A stretch of DNA of 64,000 nt, from the NCBI GenBank assembly GCA_033296885.1, contig MU863938.1:62001-126000 (forward strand). Direction: 5' to 3'. Shown here in pieces: positions 11,557 through 24,288 of this stretch (position 1 is the first letter of the stretch; the number at the start of each line of letters is the position of its first letter). The notes beneath the pieces are model-generated. The model did not search any database. It was given only the letters and a program-made list of their open reading frames with translations, and had not been told where the DNA came from. The DNA is from Triangularia verruculosa. Lineage: Eukaryota; Ascomycota; Sordariomycetes; Sordariales; Podosporaceae. The position numbers and the translations under genes were made by a program.

Positions 11557-12583
11557 TTGGGGCCCGGGATGGACGAAGCCTGTCACGGGAAGCTGAAGCG
11601 GCAAGCGAGCGGCCGACGGAGTTCTTGATGGGAGTGTGTTTTTCAATGCTATACTATGAGCTGGCATCCCTCCCGAGCTGCCCTTTTCACCTCCTATGGC
11701 AGTTAAGGGCTAGGGTCCGACGCTATTTTCTTTTACTGTTCAGGGTAGCCAGACAAGGTGCCCTCTTTGCGAAGGCGCATTCTGTTTGCCGGCAAGATCT
11801 CGCAGTGGTGTCAGCAGTGTTGCAATTTAACTCCTTCTTAGCTTATTTTGGACAACGTGTGCGGAACGCTCCCAGCATCCTGCATGTTTGCGCAGCTTTG
11901 ATAGCTGCTATCCTGGTTGCCACCCCTTTTTTCTTTTCTTTTTGGAATGGCTACCTGTATTGCAAAACGCTTGTAGGTGGTTCATCTTATGATCCAGAAG
12001 AGAGGTAATGTTGCTGGCTTTGAAGTATTTGAGATGTTCTGCCTGAGCATGGGCGGATCACACTGAGGCCGGAGAGAACCGCAGCGTTCTGTGATGACTG
12101 GGGAAGGCTGGGAGACTGGGAGGATAACATGCATGGAGCGCACCAGGATATACATACTATGTATATATTGCCTGCTGCCCTCGCAGATCAGGTATCTGGG
12201 TGATAGAAACACCAACTCTGGGAGAAATGAAGTGACCGCATATCCGGTCGACGAGCTGAGGAAGGATGCAGACAAGGCAAAATTGCAGAACAAGCGATGT
12301 GGATCAGTTAGCCAGACAAATCAACATTCACGCTGCCAGGGAAGCAAACCTTGGCTCTAAAGATGGACAGGGGTCAGTTCTCCACTTTAATCCACGTCCT
12401 TGCCTGACCCACCGCGGGCCGCTGACAGCAGCATTTTCTCCACAGCTCGCCATTGTTTCCAGGAACATCAACGTGCAAGCAACGGCACCTATCGGCATTT
12501 GCGACGTGCCAGCTCTCCTTTCGATCGAAATCGCGGGAAAGGCCGAACTGCTTCCCTTGGATTTTTGATGCGCTATCCTTGCG
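11557..12583. other. Intergenic region, no gene seen
   Basis: About 1 kb between the SMP-30 gene and the F-box gene. The open frames here lack recognisable domains. The last few hundred bases probably serve as promoter and leader of the F-box gene. Confidence 0.5.
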
Positions 12584-14776
12584 ATGATGGATTCCTCGAC
12601 CTGTAAACGGCCTCTTGATTCTCTCGACGGTGAAGCTTCCACGGCTAGACCGCTACAACGTCGAAAACTGAACAACAACAGATCCACCTCGACCTCCACC
12701 ATTGCAAACCTCGGCCTTGTTCCAGACTCGATCCCGCCACAACCGCTACAACAGAAGCAGCATCGACAGGCGAAGCTCTACACAGGGCCCGACCTCATAA
12801 CCCCGCTTTCTGACGAGCTCCTCCTGCGCATACTGTCTTTTCTTTCGCTACAACAGCTCCTCGGCATTTCTCCCGTTTCGCGCCGGTTTTACACCCTCGC
12901 CTGCGACTCGCAGCTTTGGAAGAGCTTGTACTATCATCGCTTTGTACTTCCCAGAGCAAGGCTCATACCAGGCTTTGGTCTGCATCAGAGCGGGAATTTT
13001 GTTAATGATGTATTTGGTTGGGGTCGGAATCACGGTCTTGACCGAAGCTGGGCTGATGAGACGAGGCGGGACCTAAGACAAAGAGCCACAGGCTCTAATA
13101 TCGATAGGGGTGAGGGGAGAATTACGGTGGCAGGTTTCAGTACAGACAACAGCGAAGCGATGTCCTCGGGGCGCAGCATTGACGAGGATGAAGAAGATGC
13201 AGACGACGACGTAGAGAGGAGGGGGTGGCGGGAGGGAGGAATAACGCCGCCTGATGACCAGGGCAATGACGATCAAAGTGATGGTGAAAAGGAAGACCCA
13301 CTGTTGTACTATGCGCCAGAGGAAGACAGACTGAATCGGACGATCAACTGGAAGAAGCAATACAGAATACGTTATAATTGGGCCAAGGGGAAGTGTAAAG
13401 CTGCCGAGCTTCGACTGACTGGAGGACCGGGGGTGGCTAGCACTCAAGAGCAGGATGAACGTGATGAGGATGGGTCTCCCAGGAAAAGCAGACGGAAGAA
13501 GAAGCTCATGCAAGTTGTTCAGGGTATCGCTGTTACGGCAGATCGGCACTCAGGTCTGCAGGCATGGGATCTCCGGAACCGCAAGCTGCTCGCGGGGGTA
13601 GGGTTTGTGGGCGGTGAAAAGGACAAGCTTGACGGAGGCACTCAATGCGCTGCGCCAAGCTGCATGGCTATCGATGACGTGAGGCTAGCTGAAGGAATTC
13701 TTGACATTGGGCTGGGATTCACTGACGGCAGCTTTGGAGTATGGAAGCTATCTACCAAGGATGGTCGATTGACAAGACGGTACCGCCATGAAAGTTCCAG
13801 CAATGGCGAGCTGATTGAGATGGCCTACTCATACCCTTACCTAATCACAGCGACACGAACGGTCTTGGTGTCCCTCTACACCTTCGATACTCCCACGAGT
13901 GGTCACACCGACAAAACAGCAACATTACCATCACCGCACCTGTTGATATCCTTGGACTCGCATACATGCCGAGCGCCACTTTCATTTTCCATTCGGAAGA
14001 CGACTTCTTCAGTCATCGCCTCGATTGCGTATACGGTGACAACCCACATCGGATGGTCTTTCGGCGTTCAGGATCTTCACATTTCACCACCCTCCGCGGG
14101 AAGTCCGACCTCGATGCCAGAAATTGTAACAACTCCCATCGCCCACACCCTCCCACTGCTTCTGTTTCGCCGTCCGGTTAGCTGGATTGAAAACGGATAC
14201 GGGCGAGGTCATGGATCTCGCGAACCTGCCGAGTTGAGCGTATATGAGCCTCCATACACGCCACCCATGACTCCTCGGTCTAGGGTCATGGATCCTGGCC
14301 GCTCATCTCCCCATTTCAGCTTTGACCCTCGCGACTGTGGCCCGAAAGCGTTATGCTACAGTCACCCTTATCTCGTTGCCACGCTACCGGACAATACCCT
14401 ATCGCACTTTCTATGCCGGTCTGACCGGTCCTCTTTGACTGTGACATCCGGTCATCGGCTGTGGGGACACACGTCTGGAATCAGCCAGGGGCAGGTCAAC
14501 TCGCGTGGCAAGGCGGTCAGCGTCAGTTCCCGAGGCGAGGAAATGCGCGTATGGGCTCTGGAGGGTGCCACATCAAGAGAGAGCAATGTCAGGAGTATTG
14601 AAATACGGCCAGGGCGAGTGACTTCCTCGGATCGCCCAAACGGCAATAGTGGATACTATGACCCGGTTGATATTGCCGAAGAAAGGGACTTGGTTGGGTT
14701 TGACGATGAGATGATCGTCGTGAGGAAACAGAACCGAGGCGGGGGGGAGAGCCTGGTGATCTACGACTTCACTTGA
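12584..14776 (+). CDS. F-box protein with WD-like C-terminal region
   Basis: A single open frame of 730 residues has a clear F-box at about residues 72-118 (ITPLSDELLLRILSFLSLQQ and LWKSLYYHRF). F-box proteins bind Skp1 and present targets to SCF ubiquitin ligases. The middle part is acidic and low complexity (DEDEEDADDDVERRGWREGG) and probably disordered. The C-terminal half contains strand-rich WD-type segments such as VTADRHSGLQAWDLRNRKLLA and LWGHTSGISQGQVNSRGKAV, so a degenerate beta-propeller substrate receptor is likely. The N-terminus has a basic KRP..LQRRKLNN stretch that could act as a nuclear signal. The second Met (MDSS) is one codon later and equally possible as start. The target is unknown. 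Confidence 0.85.
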   Translation: MMDSSTCKRPLDSLDGEASTARPLQRRKLNNNRSTSTSTIANLGLVPDSIPPQPLQQKQHRQAKLYTGPDLITPLSDELLLRILSFLSLQQLLGISPVSRRFYTLACDSQLWKSLYYHRFVLPRARLIPGFGLHQSGNFVNDVFGWGRNHGLDRSWADETRRDLRQRATGSNIDRGEGRITVAGFSTDNSEAMSSGRSIDEDEEDADDDVERRGWREGGITPPDDQGNDDQSDGEKEDPLLYYAPEEDRLNRTINWKKQYRIRYNWAKGKCKAAELRLTGGPGVASTQEQDERDEDGSPRKSRRKKKLMQVVQGIAVTADRHSGLQAWDLRNRKLLAGVGFVGGEKDKLDGGTQCAAPSCMAIDDVRLAEGILDIGLGFTDGSFGVWKLSTKDGRLTRRYRHESSSNGELIEMAYSYPYLITATRTVLVSLYTFDTPTSGHTDKTATLPSPHLLISLDSHTCRAPLSFSIRKTTSSVIASIAYTVTTHIGWSFGVQDLHISPPSAGSPTSMPEIVTTPIAHTLPLLLFRRPVSWIENGYGRGHGSREPAELSVYEPPYTPPMTPRSRVMDPGRSSPHFSFDPRDCGPKALCYSHPYLVATLPDNTLSHFLCRSDRSSLTVTSGHRLWGHTSGISQGQVNSRGKAVSVSSRGEEMRVWALEGATSRESNVRSIEIRPGRVTSSDRPNGNSGYYDPVDIAEERDLVGFDDEMIVVRKQNRGGGESLVIYDFT

Positions 14777-17700
14777 GCGGAGGCTTATCTTTGCCTGACC
14801 ATTGGTCTGGACGAGAGCGAGGCTGGCGGCTGTTGTAACCCTGCACGAGGCTCTCCGGCATTGACCCTCAACCCAAGAGATTCACAGCCATGAGGTCCTA
14901 CTGCGACATGTTGAGCGGTAGGACTTCTGGGTGGGCGGTTCGGTTGCAGAAAAAAAGCGGACATGTCGTGTATGCTATGCATCTCAGCCATCTCCGCCTA
15001 TGAGCGTTGGCTCCCCATTGGCCATGACTCCTCGAGGCTGTGGGATATGCAAGCTGAACAAGCATGTCCCTCACTTCCACCGCATTGCTCAATTTGGAAA
15101 TCGGCCTCCTCGCGAGGCAGAGCCTCAATCCAAGAGACAATTACTGGAGTACGTTTCAGCATTTCGTGGGCGGTCTGCCTGCAGCGTTTACCTGCATGAG
15201 CGTGCTCAGTTTGTGCTCTTCTTCTGCAGCTTCTGTGTTCTTTTCTTTCCTCTGGTTCTCGAATTATGACACGGAAACGCATGGCGAGGAACAGGGTAAG
15301 GCGGCTGCCTAGTTTGAGGACGCGTCGTCTATGGACTCATTGACTCAACCGGCGAGAGATAGAGGGGCGAGCCGCGGAAGCTGTGGGAATTGAGAATGGG
15401 ACTTACAAATTGGATTGGGGGGGTACTTGTTTTTGAAGTGCTAGATAGGTACGGTGGCGGGAAGCGGAAATACCGCAAGGCAGGGAGTGCAGATATTGGC
15501 AGACGTAATACGGTGAGGTGACGGAGCGGAGAGCAATGTTGACCGTTGCCCTTGATGGGCAGTGGCCGGACTTTTCTTCTCTTGCCATCCGTGGGAAGGC
15601 GATGGGCTGGGTAATGTACATACATGAGCAGAGGGAGACTGGAAAAGCGAGAGTGCACAAATGAGCAATGCAACCACAAGGCACAACTTGATGGGCAGGA
15701 CAAGGCGAAAGTCAGGACTGGGTGAATTTGTTTGTTATTCGCGAGGATAGCGTGTTAGTCGTCATGGTACATAGTGACGGTCCAACGGGTGGGAGTAGGA
15801 TCTCATGGAAATTGAACAGTCTAAATTGTACACCTTGATGTTCCATCTGCGTAGGGGGGTCTCAAAAATGCCATTGTTCCCGTGATACTCCAGTGTACCT
15901 GAGATGTCCATCGACCTTTTGGTTTTCGGAACCATAGTTGGCCGGTTGCCTCCCAGATGGAAAGGTAAGACAACGTTTTGTGTACACAGGCAAAGGAATT
16001 GTTGACGCATCTGAATGGGCGGTAGCGTGACTGTACGACAGGAAGTGGGTGAATCCAGTGACGACGCGGGAAACCTGGGGTATCGACCGTGGGCAGGTTT
16101 CGCGTGGAATTCCACTTTGGTCATGGATAGGCAGTCACCGACTGCTGACCTTGTGCTCTTCTTGACACGCGACGACTCACACGCCCCGACCTTCACCTTG
16201 GACTCATGTCTTCCATCCGTAACGTACCAGTCCGGTCCTCAGCCCTACTTACCCCTCTCTCTCTCTCTTTTGCTCTCCGTATTATGGCCTCATCACACGT
16301 AAGTGCGGTTACGTGGACGACGTCTGGGCAGTACACACACAACCAGGGTTTAAGTCGAGCGGGATGACCAACTGACTGGCGCTGTTGTTTCGGACCTCCG
16401 TTTTCTTCCCTTTGCATGTCCTTCTTCCATTTTCTCTTCTTTTTTCTTGGGCCATCAAAACAAGAAACTTGATATTTTCGAAACATCGGACTCTGCCGAA
16501 CCATGGCCGATGGACAGGCCTGCCTTGCTCACAGCCAACCGGGAGGTATTATCCCGCGTGGTTACTCAGATGACGTCTTGTCGAATAACAGGATATATAC
16601 TTTTTTAAAAAAAGAAAAGTTGTTTATCTGCGGTTTTAGCTGTTATCGCCGATGTGCGCAGAGAGGTGTGGGTTTCTTCCAAGCCGGTGCCCGTGATCGC
16701 AAAGTGGGTGTGCACAAGTGAAACATGTCGGATCACCAGGTTGGCCCGATTGCTGCTCCCCTCCCTCCACCCACGCCGTCCCCCCGTTCGGACCGTTCGA
16801 ATGACACATCTCGCGGGCGTGGTTGAGCTTGTCTTCAGATCAGGTGACAGAATTCCATCTGAAACCATTCTTGCGCTGCGTAGAATGCTACAGCTACCTA
16901 GTGTAGTTCATCAAGCTGCTCCAGGCTTTTGAGGAGAAGAGGGGGACTTGGATGGACAGGGATGAACGGGGGGGGCAGGAGTGGGAGCGCGGAGTCACCA
17001 GAGTGAGAGATGATAGGCTCACACCCTCTTGTTTCGAACCGTCCTCCAGAACAGGTTGGCTCAGGTGAAGATTGTGTGTGTGTGCAGTCATGCCTACCAA
17101 TCTGGATACGCGAGTAGGCTGAAGGACCGCACTCAGATGCCCATGAATCAGAGCGCGTGTGACTGAGGTTGGATGGTTGGTTGGTTCCTTGGTGGTGTGG
17201 ACGGTTGTTGATATACTGACATATGATATTGTTCCATTATGCATTTAAACACGAGTCGTTCGTGCCTGTGTGGGCACGCGAAGAGGGGATATACTATCAT
17301 CAGATGCCTCTGTATGTTTGTGCATCTTTCTCGTTCTGCCATTCCCCGATCATGTCAGGTACCCGAGAGGGCCGTGGTCAATCGGACAGCCGCGAGCCTT
17401 GTTTGAGCAGCGCATCAACACCACCTCACTCTGCAGCGCATATGCACTACCAGTTCCGCGACCGGCCTGCTAGCAAGCGAATTGGCAGATCGAAACCGGG
17501 CGAGGCTGTTGGCCTCGAGTGGTACCGGGACTGCACATTGTATCTGGGGTAATGTTCAACAACCCTTGTCGGCGATCAGCCCTGAGGCTTGCGTGCTTGT
17601 CAGGCTGCCGATAAGATCGCTGGTTGGCTGTTCCAGACTTCAGCATCGGAAGCATGAACATCGGAAGAGAAGTCAAGGCGACGGTATTTATGCAGCCGTG

Positions 17701-20700
17701 GCAGCTTCGAAGTGTGTTGGAAGTGCATTGAAGAATGGAAGCAGGAAGGTATCCCACCCAGCTATGCGATAACGGTGTCCGATCAGATATGCTCAATGAC
17801 CCTGCTGATGCTTCCCGGTTGGTACGGACAGTGTGTTCCGAGCTGGAGGGCAGTTGCCGACACCGAGATTTCTTGAGAGGCTCTCGGTGGAGGTGTTGTC
17901 GGTGAGGGCAAACCCTGGGCAGCGCAGGTTGTTGTTTGCGGCTAGTTGCGTGAAAGGTGATCATTCCTACACCGCATCAATGGTTCATGGATGGAATGGA
18001 GATGTACCACAGTAGAACAATCGTTGTGACCGAAATCCACTCTCTGGGATTACGCTGGCTGGCAATTGACCAATGGCCCCGCTCAATCCACCCTTTTGTT
18101 GGTGGATCTTGTGGGGGTGGGACAGCTCAAGGAACAGCCAACAACTCAAAATGCACATCGCCAACCCAACTGCTACTGTGTTTGAACGAAAGAGCAGGGA
18201 AAGAGCAGCATTCCAGAGGAACAATAAGAAGCTAGGTGATGCAGGGACTCCAGATTTCATCATGCCTCCTCCAATGCACCCCCGCTTGAACAGGAAGGAC
18301 CCCAACGGTGTTGCGGAAGAGGGGCACACATGAGCAGTGCCCCTCGTCTGAGGAGGGGTGATAAGATAATGGCGGGGTGGGATGGTGGGATGATTCCAGC
18401 ATCGATGTCAAGGAGGAATACCCAAGCAATTGGGATAGGTATTTTGCGAGTAAATGTCAAGATTGCTGCGACATGCTTTGTAGGAGCAAGATGATAACAT
18501 GTCGTTGCCCTTCCCGAGTTCTCGTAGGAAGCACACAGGGCCAATGTCAAGATCCAAGGTGGCATGTGAGGAAATCAGAATTGTCAATGGTGACCACGGC
18601 ATGTCACACAGGTGGTGCGGAGATGGCTAGGCGCTTTCTCAGACAAGGATGATCCTATGGACGGTGGATTTGTGGTCTGTCTTGGAAGTTGGATGGCAGC
18701 CAGAGATAGAGGGGGGTGATCAGGCGGGAAGGCATTGGTACACCCAGTCCAAACTGCCCAGAATCCGAAGTGTGGTGCAATCAACGTGTGACCCCGCCCA
18801 GGATGGATGAAGACGGTTGGAGATGAAAGCCCAAGTCAAGGCGGTTCTAACGGTGGCTCACGCCGGCAGAGCTGAGGTGTTTTGAGCCTCCAAACCACCA
18901 GCGGTCGAGAACAATACAATTGACTCAATTGCACGGCATTGCGGACTTAAGTATGGAGATTGCGGAATCCCATGGGCACCTAGGATTACCAAGCACAACT
19001 TGGGAGGTGGGAGAGCTCGATATGTTGGAGTCATGCTAAATTGCGTCCATGTGAGCCTAGCCGATGGCGGGCAAACTCAAGAGGGTTACGAATCAAGGAG
19101 GCGAGGTTCTGTCCGCGGTGGCTACGATGCTTTGGTGTAGTCGGTGCCATGGTCGCGGATCGTTCGGAGGTTGCTTGAGCGCTCTGGCGTAGCGCCGTGA
19201 GAAATGTGTCGGCCGTAGTCCGACATGGCGCTGGGTCAACTCAATTTATCTTGAAGTGTTCCATGGCAGCCGTCTAGCAAGTCAGGCAGCTCACCTGGGC
19301 TCTTAACAGCTGCAAACCGGATGAAATTGGGCAAACCTTGGTGTGATAAAATGGGAACGGTGATAAAAGTTGCTGACTAGGTCATTCGGCATTACTTAGA
19401 TTGTGAGATTGTTGAGCATATCTCCACCAGAAATAGCTTATTGAAATCAGAGAATCCGTCAGGCTGGATTGGTGATCAAGCCTGCAACGCGCCCAGAGGC
19501 CATTCTCCTAACGGCACACCTCGAGTTGATATCAAGGTCGAGGTACTTGGCGAGCGCCAAGGGTACCTGCTGATATGCAGAGGAGTGAATGGCAGATAGG
19601 CTTGCCACCTGCCCCCAACTGACAGCTCACGCAGCACACCTGCTGCCAGCAGCTTCCGTTCCTCTGTTAGAGGTTATTCTGCCCCCAACGACATCGCGCT
19701 CCTATGACTCACACTTCTCAACGCGGAAGCTCTACTCCAACCCCCATTATCTCAGGATCGAAGCCTCCAGACCTCATCGCAAGACGCGGGTCACTTGCCT
19801 CGCCCGTGTTGCTGCCTTGATTGGCCAATTCGCGTTTCATTGCTTCTTGTTCGCTTCAGCAATCCCAAGTGGCAACGCCTTGATGGTTGAGATATGGCGA
19901 CCTGCACCGGCCTGCTTATAGGTGTCCATCTGAGTTGTCGAAACTCCTCTTTGTATGGAGAAACGCGTGGACGATGAACTCAGGCCTCAGTGCCCAACTG
20001 GCGCCCAATTGGGGTTCAATTGATCTGGAGGCTCAAGGTGCCAGACACCGCTCCCCGCGCTCAATTGACAAAAGGGGGGTTCCACTTCCAGTTGCTGGCC
20101 AGTCCAGCTCCCCTCCCTCAACCCCACAGAGCCCACAATCCATCCATCACGACATCGACATCTCGATTCTCGTCCCGCTCATGATGGCAGCTTGCGACTA
20201 AAGATGGAAAGCCCGATCTGATGCTCATCTTGCCAGACTGCGACGCCTTTTATTTTCGTTTGCCGAGCGTGCCCGCCATCCCAGGCTACCCAAACCAACG
20301 CCGCTCTTCAGCGCCATGCCGCCATATCAAGTTTAAGCTTGGTTCGCAACCTCCTCCACACTTCTCTGGGTTGATGGTCAGGTCCGTATGAGGAAGGCAA
20401 AACTCCCAGAACCTTCTTCTTGAAAAGAGCTTCTTAGAGGCGGCGATGTCGGTCCTGTCAGACAAGCTGGCACCTGTCTTTGCTCAAGATGTCATGGCCC
20501 AACACTCACTCAGATGCCCAAAGCTTCATCTCGACAACAGGAACATCTTTTGCGGCAGTTACAGCATTGGCGGCTGTAAGTGGTCCAACCGTCCATGGCT
20601 TCGAAACAACAACAAAGCAGTGCTGGACTACCAAACGCCAATCACGACAGGAGGGGTTGTTTGTTCAAGCCAGCGTTGAGGGTCTCTGCGCAGAGTACTC

Positions 20701-21631
20701 ACAAGCATCAATCTTGGGCAGGAGTACATTCTCCACCGCAAGCTAGACTGGCGCCCGACTGGAAGGGAAGCCGTCTGTCCTGACTGGCCGGCAGTGGTTG
20801 CAGCCTGTGGCCCATCCCCTCGGCATTTTTCTTGCGTTCACCCTCGGCGTGTGTTTGGCACTGTGTACATGGAAGTACATGTACATCGACCCAGCCCGTT
20901 GCACCGTTTTGGGCCATCCGTGTGACCAACCTTCACCCTCCCCAGACTGTTGCCGCCTTGCGGCGCTTGGGCTTATAAGTCTATTGACCCACACTGTTCT
21001 GTCGACCATGGCTTGCGCCTTTGCTATTCATAAGTCTCTCTTCTCGCTCTTATTTCATCTTTGGTTAGTTTCGATCAACGTTCGCAGGAAGTCTCCTTCT
21101 TCCACTGTCCATTACGGAGTTGCCTGCACGAGCATTGCGCGGCACCATTTCGCCACTGTCACCGACGGCTTCCAACGGCTTCCATTGACGGACCATTGCG
21201 AGGCTACTGCCAGCTATTGTTCGCCATTGGGACGTATATTCCCACGAGACCCCCCAGTTGCCTATTGTTCGCTTTCAGCAAACAAGGCGATTACCACCGA
21301 ACAAAACCACGGCCACAGCCAGACGATGGGCATTGGAACGCTTCGCATTGTGTCCTATTCAGCAACCACTTGAGCTCCTGTTCTACTCTCGCAGAAGCTC
21401 ACGCCCCCCATCGGCCATTGCAGTCACCACCGAACAAAGAAAACCACGGGTGCCTTACTTGCTCCATCTCCGTATAATACACTCTCTTGGGCCAAGTTAT
21501 CGATATCTTGCGCCCTTGACTCCGCATCAACGACGGTTGTGATCCTCTCCTTTCAGGGCCGGTATCGCTTGAGCAGTTCCACTCATCTTGAGGCCCTGTA
21601 CAAGACTCGTCATCGTCCGAACACGCCTCAC
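14777..21631. other. Long gene-poor region upstream of the SWIRM gene
   Basis: Nearly 6.9 kb without a convincing protein-coding gene. Open frames are short, overlap on both strands and have no recognisable domains (the longest is 191 codons, 20798-21373). Simple-sequence runs occur: CT repeats near 16255-16270 and GT repeats near 17077-17090. The 3' part (about 20.9-21.6 kb) is pyrimidine-rich, contains repeated short phrases such as tattgttcgc and accaccgaacaaa, and is probably a long transcribed leader of the SWIRM gene. Long noncoding or multi-exon genes cannot be excluded by eye. Confidence 0.5.
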
Positions 21632-22906
21632 ATGTCAATGCTTGGGGTTTGCCACCTTGCAGACGGCCAGACAGTCATGCCCAGCATGGCTGACCAACTG
21701 AATTCCAACAACAACTCAATGCACATGCCTATGTCCTTTGGAAGCATTCACTCGACGGCAAGGAATCCATTGTCACCACCTTCCCCCAAATCCAACATGT
21801 CTACCGCACGCTCGATCATGCCAAACCCTGGTCATCTCCTGTCACCTCCTGGACCGCCTCCCTTGGACGACATGAGTCCTGACCTGAATGTCGCCGGTCA
21901 AGCAAGCAAGGGCTTCGAAATGCAGCGACCAAATCCACCTCCTTCCCCGCCCGTCTCACCCCCCTCATCGCCGCTTTCGAAATCTACCGCGTCCGTAATG
22001 CATCACAACATTCGACCTAACGACCCGATCCTGTATGAGAATGCCGAAAGAGTCGCTGCTGCCCCTATGTCGCTGTTTCCCCCCCCTCCCCGAACGGGGA
22101 GATCAGTGGAGGATGATCTGATGAATAAACACATTGCGGCAAGACCTCCGAGTCTCTTTGGAGATGTCTCGCCTCCAAAACGGGAGGACTATCAACTCGT
22201 GATCTATTTCAAATCGGAGGTCTACAAAAGATTCAGCCAGAACCCCAGGAAATGGATGGAACAGGAAAGGAGACTGCGGCAGGCCGACCGTGAAACTGCT
22301 AGGGATATGGCTAGGGCGCGGCTTCCGACCATCCTTCCGGCTTCCAACCCCACACCTCCTAGGATTCATGCCCCCAGGGCACCTACGGCTCGTGTCCAGA
22401 AGCCCAAATCGCCCAAAATCAAGTCGCAAGCTCCCAGGCCTATTCGAGCAACTCCTGCACCAACTCGCCCGCCTACAGTACGCCAGCTGCACGCGACTCC
22501 GGAGCCTCGTATGAGAAATGCTGCGCCGAATCGAGAGGACAAGGATTTTGAGGCATTGGAGGATCTTTCACCGCCACTTGACTCGCTTCCACAAGGAAGG
22601 CCCAACAGTTTGAAGGTGGAGTGGAAGGGCAACGCTCTGGATCTCAGCAACGATCCGCATCGTCACTTGCTCCATCCGGACGAGTTGATCCTGGCAAGCA
22701 ATCTTCGACTGGATTGTGCGACATATCTCACCAGCAAGAGACGAATCTTTTTGCGTAGGCGCGAATGTGCCAATATCGGCAAGGAATTTCGCAAGACAGA
22801 CGCCCAACAGGCTTGCAAGATTGATGTCAACAAGGCCTCAAAGCTCTGGCAGGCTTACGATAAGGTCGGTTGGCTGAACATCGAGTGGACCAGGGCACGC
22901 CCCTAG
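21632..22906 (+). CDS. SWIRM-domain chromatin protein (Fun19/Laf1-like)
   Basis: The first ATG (MSMLGVCHLADG) in a long open frame gives 424 residues. The N-terminal three quarters are Pro/Ser-rich and disordered, with a conserved-looking block DYQLVIYFKSEVYKRFSQNP near the middle. The C-terminus is a SWIRM domain of about 85 residues: LLHPDELILASNLRLDCATY, IFLRRR..NIGKEFRKTDAQQACKIDVNKASKLWQAYDKVGWLN. SWIRM folds bind DNA or histones. Fungal proteins of this layout include yeast Fun19 and fission-yeast Laf1/Laf2, which associate with a histone deacetylase complex, so a nuclear chromatin role is likely. Codons upstream of the ATG are open but begin without an ATG. Confidence 0.85.
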   Translation: MSMLGVCHLADGQTVMPSMADQLNSNNNSMHMPMSFGSIHSTARNPLSPPSPKSNMSTARSIMPNPGHLLSPPGPPPLDDMSPDLNVAGQASKGFEMQRPNPPPSPPVSPPSSPLSKSTASVMHHNIRPNDPILYENAERVAAAPMSLFPPPPRTGRSVEDDLMNKHIAARPPSLFGDVSPPKREDYQLVIYFKSEVYKRFSQNPRKWMEQERRLRQADRETARDMARARLPTILPASNPTPPRIHAPRAPTARVQKPKSPKIKSQAPRPIRATPAPTRPPTVRQLHATPEPRMRNAAPNREDKDFEALEDLSPPLDSLPQGRPNSLKVEWKGNALDLSNDPHRHLLHPDELILASNLRLDCATYLTSKRRIFLRRRECANIGKEFRKTDAQQACKIDVNKASKLWQAYDKVGWLNIEWTRARP

Positions 22907-24288
22907 ACTTCTCGCGGGAACAACAAGTTTTGATATCAGTTTTGACCCCTTTCTGGAGGATTTCTTTCGGATATGTCTTGGGTTTAGGTTCACCACTGGG
23001 CGGTCTTTTGTCTTTTCATCAGCATTTGCATTTTGGATTTTAGTATCCACGGATTTGATACCCCCTTTTCTTGAATAGCGAGCTTGGCTTGTTGCCGCTT
23101 GCTCAGATTGTCTTCACTTAACATCTTTATCTGCATATCGGTGGGCAGCAATTGGGAAGCGGCTACTCTGCTAGTTTTTTTCCTTTGTACATACAATTTG
23201 CATATTTCGTCTCACGCACTCGGATGGGCACATGTTTCGAAGAACAGGACGAGCGGGAGATTGGAGCGGATACCCCCCTTTCCCTTTTTTTTAAAAAAAT
23301 CTTTTCTGCATTTTAGGGCATGTACCCACGGACTCTCGTATGAGGATGGATAAGTCAATACTGTAGGGAATTGGATTTCTTGCTTGGAAGAGATTGAACA
23401 AAGCACCGCAACCGCTCACTACCTACATAAACCTAGGTGTGGTCCGCAGCCAAAGTTGGAATTTTGTAGGCAGAAATTCTACACAATCTATCAAGTCGCC
23501 ATTTGCGGCTTGCCACACACACTACTACACTAGTACACGCTTTGATGATCTGCTTCTGACCGTGACAACGTGCTTCGATCTGATCTCATCCCTTGCAGTA
23601 GCTCCCATACTCGCATCATTGACTGTTCGGGTATGCGATCGATCTCCAACTCTCGGGAGTGTAGCGCCACAGGGATTGGGGGTTCGAACGTCAAGACATA
23701 ATGATGTCACTGAACGTCGCATTGTTTTGTTTTCCCTATCCGTGGCGGAAACAAGCTTTTTTCCCCGGCCGGGAGAGCATCTGATTTTTTCTTGTTTGTC
23801 GGACCCGGGGGTGTGTAAGGGGGGGCGTGGGAACTAGTTGATGCATGCTTTCGGGGAGGGGGGGCTTCCATTGCATTGCATGGCAGACTGCATGGTTGCT
23901 GATAACGACCCTCCCCCAGTAGCAGCAAGCCGCTGCTTGTCGTGGGTTGGGGGAACCCAATTTGGACAATTGATGTTTTTTTTTTTTTTTGCGATCATGT
24001 GAAAAAGGAGAAAGTCAAATTGGGGGAAGTGGCTTGGGAATTGGAAAAACTTAATCCACATCTCCCGCCATTTCACACTTGAACAAAGGATTGGTCAAGT
24101 TTTGGGGCTTCATTCTGAGTTCCAGTGGCGGTGGTTGTAGAACTGGCACACTGAATAAATGTTTTTGAGACACGATCACAACACGGTAAGATGTCTGATC
24201 AAGACACAATCTCATGACATTATGCTAATTTTTTTAATACCACGCATTTGCCTTCAACATTATCTTACACGTTTCAATCACCGACTTC
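22907..24288. other. Intergenic region between convergent genes
   Basis: No gene is seen. It contains the 3' flanks of the SWIRM and SDR genes, a T8 run near 23287 and a run of about 15 T near 23975-23990. Confidence 0.55.

Noticed and set aside
12328..12702. 124-codon minus-strand frame over the F-box gene start
   Set aside because: Overlaps the conserved N-terminus of the F-box gene and has no domain.
17470..17964. 164-codon minus-strand frame in the long gene-poor region
   Set aside because: No recognisable domain, no introns or start context to support it.
23670..23700. B-box-like gggggttcgaacgtc, possible tRNA
   Set aside because: No acceptor stem, A box or anticodon arm can be built around it.
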